Positions 5,994 to 7,725 of a stretch of DNA of 7,725 nt are shown here, piece by piece (position 1 is the first letter of the stretch; every line of letters starts with the position of its first letter). The DNA lies in NCBI GenBank assembly GCA_030038035.1, contig JASHPP010000299.1, positions 1 to 7,725 of the forward strand. Reading direction: 5' to 3'. This DNA comes from Trebonia sp. (GTDB taxonomy: Bacteria > Actinomycetota > Actinomycetes > Streptosporangiales > Streptosporangiaceae). Under the pieces are notes generated by a model, which was given only the letters and a program-made list of their open reading frames with translations, ran no database searches and was not told the DNA's origin. The position numbers and the translations under genes were made by a program.

Positions 5994-6045
5994 ATGATGT
6001 GGGATAGAAAACCACCAGAAAAGGTGGTTTTCTATCCCACATCAT
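5994..6045. terminator. Perfect 23-bp inverted repeat between purS and purQ, terminator-like
   Basis: The left arm 5994-6016 and right arm 6023-6045 are exact reverse complements over 23 bp, with a 6-nt loop AGAAAA (6017-6022). The arms have 13 A/T out of 23, strikingly AT-rich for this window. The core reads AAAACCACC-loop-GGTGGTTTT, so on either strand a short GC stem is followed by a run of T. This is the pattern of a bidirectional intrinsic terminator, though the T run also forms part of the stem and no U tract follows it. It begins 14 nt after the purS stop. Alternatives are an mRNA-stabilising hairpin or a dispersed palindromic repeat. Confidence 0.65.
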
Positions 6046-6095
6046 GCCGGGTCGCCGTCCGTCGCCACGTTTCGCTGGCCTGGGGCGCCGCCGGG

Positions 6096-6101
6096 TAGGC
6101 T
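6096..6101 (+). promoter_or_regulatory. Putative -10 element (TAGGCT) for a leaderless purQ transcript
   Basis: TAGGCT fits the actinobacterial TANNNT -10 consensus. Its last T is separated from the purQ GTG (6108) by exactly 6 nt, so transcription would start at or next to the start codon itself. The region just before the GTG (ggctgcggac) has no good Shine-Dalgarno sequence, which agrees with leaderless translation. No clear -35 hexamer is seen; TTTCGC at 6070-6075 is 20 nt away. Confidence 0.5.
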
Positions 6102-6107
6102 GCGGAC

Positions 6108-6781
6108 GTGCGGATAGGCGTTGTCACGTTCCCCGGGTCGCTTGACGACACCGACGCGGCCCGCGCGGTGCGCTACGCGGGGGCCGAGCCCGTCCCGTTG
6201 TGGCACGCCGACCGGCACCTGCGCGGCGTCGACGCGGTCATCCTGCCCGGCGGCTTCTCCTACGGCGACTACCTGCGCTGCGGCGCGATCGCCCGGTTCT
6301 CGCCCGTGATGGCGGAGCTCGTCCCTGCCGCCAGGGCCGGGCTGCCTGTGCTCGGCATCTGCAACGGGTTCCAGATCCTGTGCGAGGCCCACCTGCTGCC
6401 CGGCGCGCTGACCCGCAACGCCGGCCTGCGCTTCATCACCCGCGACGTGCGGCTGACGGTCGAGAACACGCGGACGCCGTGGACCAGCGGCTACCGAGCA
6501 GGCCAGCTGGTGCGGATACCGCTGAAGAGCGGCGAGGGCGCCTACACCGCTGACCAGGCCACGCTCGACGAGTTCGAGGCGGCCGGGCGCGTGGTCGTCC
6601 GCTACGTGGGCAACGCCCCGAACGGGGCCGCCCGCGCCATCGCGGGCATCTGCAGCGCCGAAGGCAACGTGGTCGGCCTGATGCCGCATCCCGAGCACGC
6701 CATCGACCCGCTGACCGGCCCGTCCGCCGACGGGCTCGGGTTCTTCACATCCGCGGTCCGGGCCTTCGCGGGGGCACTGCG

Positions 6782-6785
<4 letters not shown>
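6108..6785 (+). CDS. purQ: Phosphoribosylformylglycinamidine synthase subunit PurQ (glutaminase)
   Basis: A 225-residue class I glutamine amidotransferase, full length for PurQ. It hydrolyses glutamine and supplies ammonia to PurL. Seen: the N-terminus [37 protein letters not shown] (46-62); the nucleophile Cys85 in [10 protein letters not shown]; and the rest of the triad, His194 and Glu196, in LMPHPEHA. All catalytic residues are intact. The start is GTG at 6108, which gives the conserved N-terminus immediately; no earlier start improves the match. It lacks an obvious ribosome binding site and is preceded by a TAGGCT element, suggesting a leaderless message. Its stop TGA (6783-6785) overlaps the purL GTG by 4 nt, so purQ and purL are probably translationally coupled. 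Confidence 0.96.

Positions 6786-7725
<940 letters not shown>

Noticed and set aside
5988..6049. GCCG on both sides of the 23-bp palindrome, considered as a target-site duplication of a small mobile element
   Set aside because: The left copy is two bases away from the palindrome, and a 4-bp GC match is uninformative in this DNA. There is no internal sequence or terminal structure of a known element.

Overview
The window comes from the chromosome of a very GC-rich actinobacterium. The evidence is strong G/C bias at third codon positions, several GTG starts, 4-nt start/stop overlaps, the separate purS/purQ/small-purL arrangement, and a three-gene branched-chain (or pyruvate) dehydrogenase cluster of the BkdABC type known from mycobacteria and streptomycetes. 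I cannot name the genus from sequence alone.

Layout, left to right. (1) 1-810, plus strand: the 3' part of a large acyl-CoA dehydrogenase (FadE5/DmdC-like, with the extra C-terminal domain), cut by the window edge. (2) 826-5579, minus strand: a compact cluster read right to left as E1 alpha (5579-4437), E1 beta (4440-3454), E2 acyltransferase (3437-2049), a rhomboid intramembrane protease (2018-1194) and a small Dabb-domain protein (1119-826). The first four are overlapping or separated by 16-30 nt and look like one transcription unit. The Dabb gene follows after 74 nt with its own ribosome binding site. (3) 5580-5733: a divergent intergenic region carrying an inverted repeat and three TGCCAC copies. 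(4) 5734-7725, plus strand: purS, purQ and the first 314 codons of purL, encoding the three-protein formylglycinamidine ribonucleotide (FGAM) synthase of de novo purine synthesis. The two E1 chains and E2 form a 2-oxo-acid dehydrogenase that would give acyl-CoA, a possible substrate for acyl-CoA dehydrogenases such as the one at the left edge. No E3 (lipoamide dehydrogenase) lies in the window.

The gene content is ordinary core metabolism and I see no new defence, mobile or biosynthetic system. The most noteworthy signals are small-scale. A perfect 23-bp inverted repeat, AT-rich against its surroundings, separates purS from purQ. Directly after it, purQ has a TAGGCT -10 element placed exactly 6 nt before its GTG start and no good Shine-Dalgarno sequence, which suggests a leaderless purQ-purL transcript. 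The rhomboid carries an 18-bp tandem repeat encoding a Gly/Ser/Arg/Ala tail, and the acyl-CoA dehydrogenase carries a small 9-bp repeat encoding a Ser-Asp-Arg linker.

No gene-free stretch reaches 300 bases; the longest are 5580-5733 and 5980-6107, both described below. No tRNA, rRNA, CRISPR array or insertion sequence was seen.
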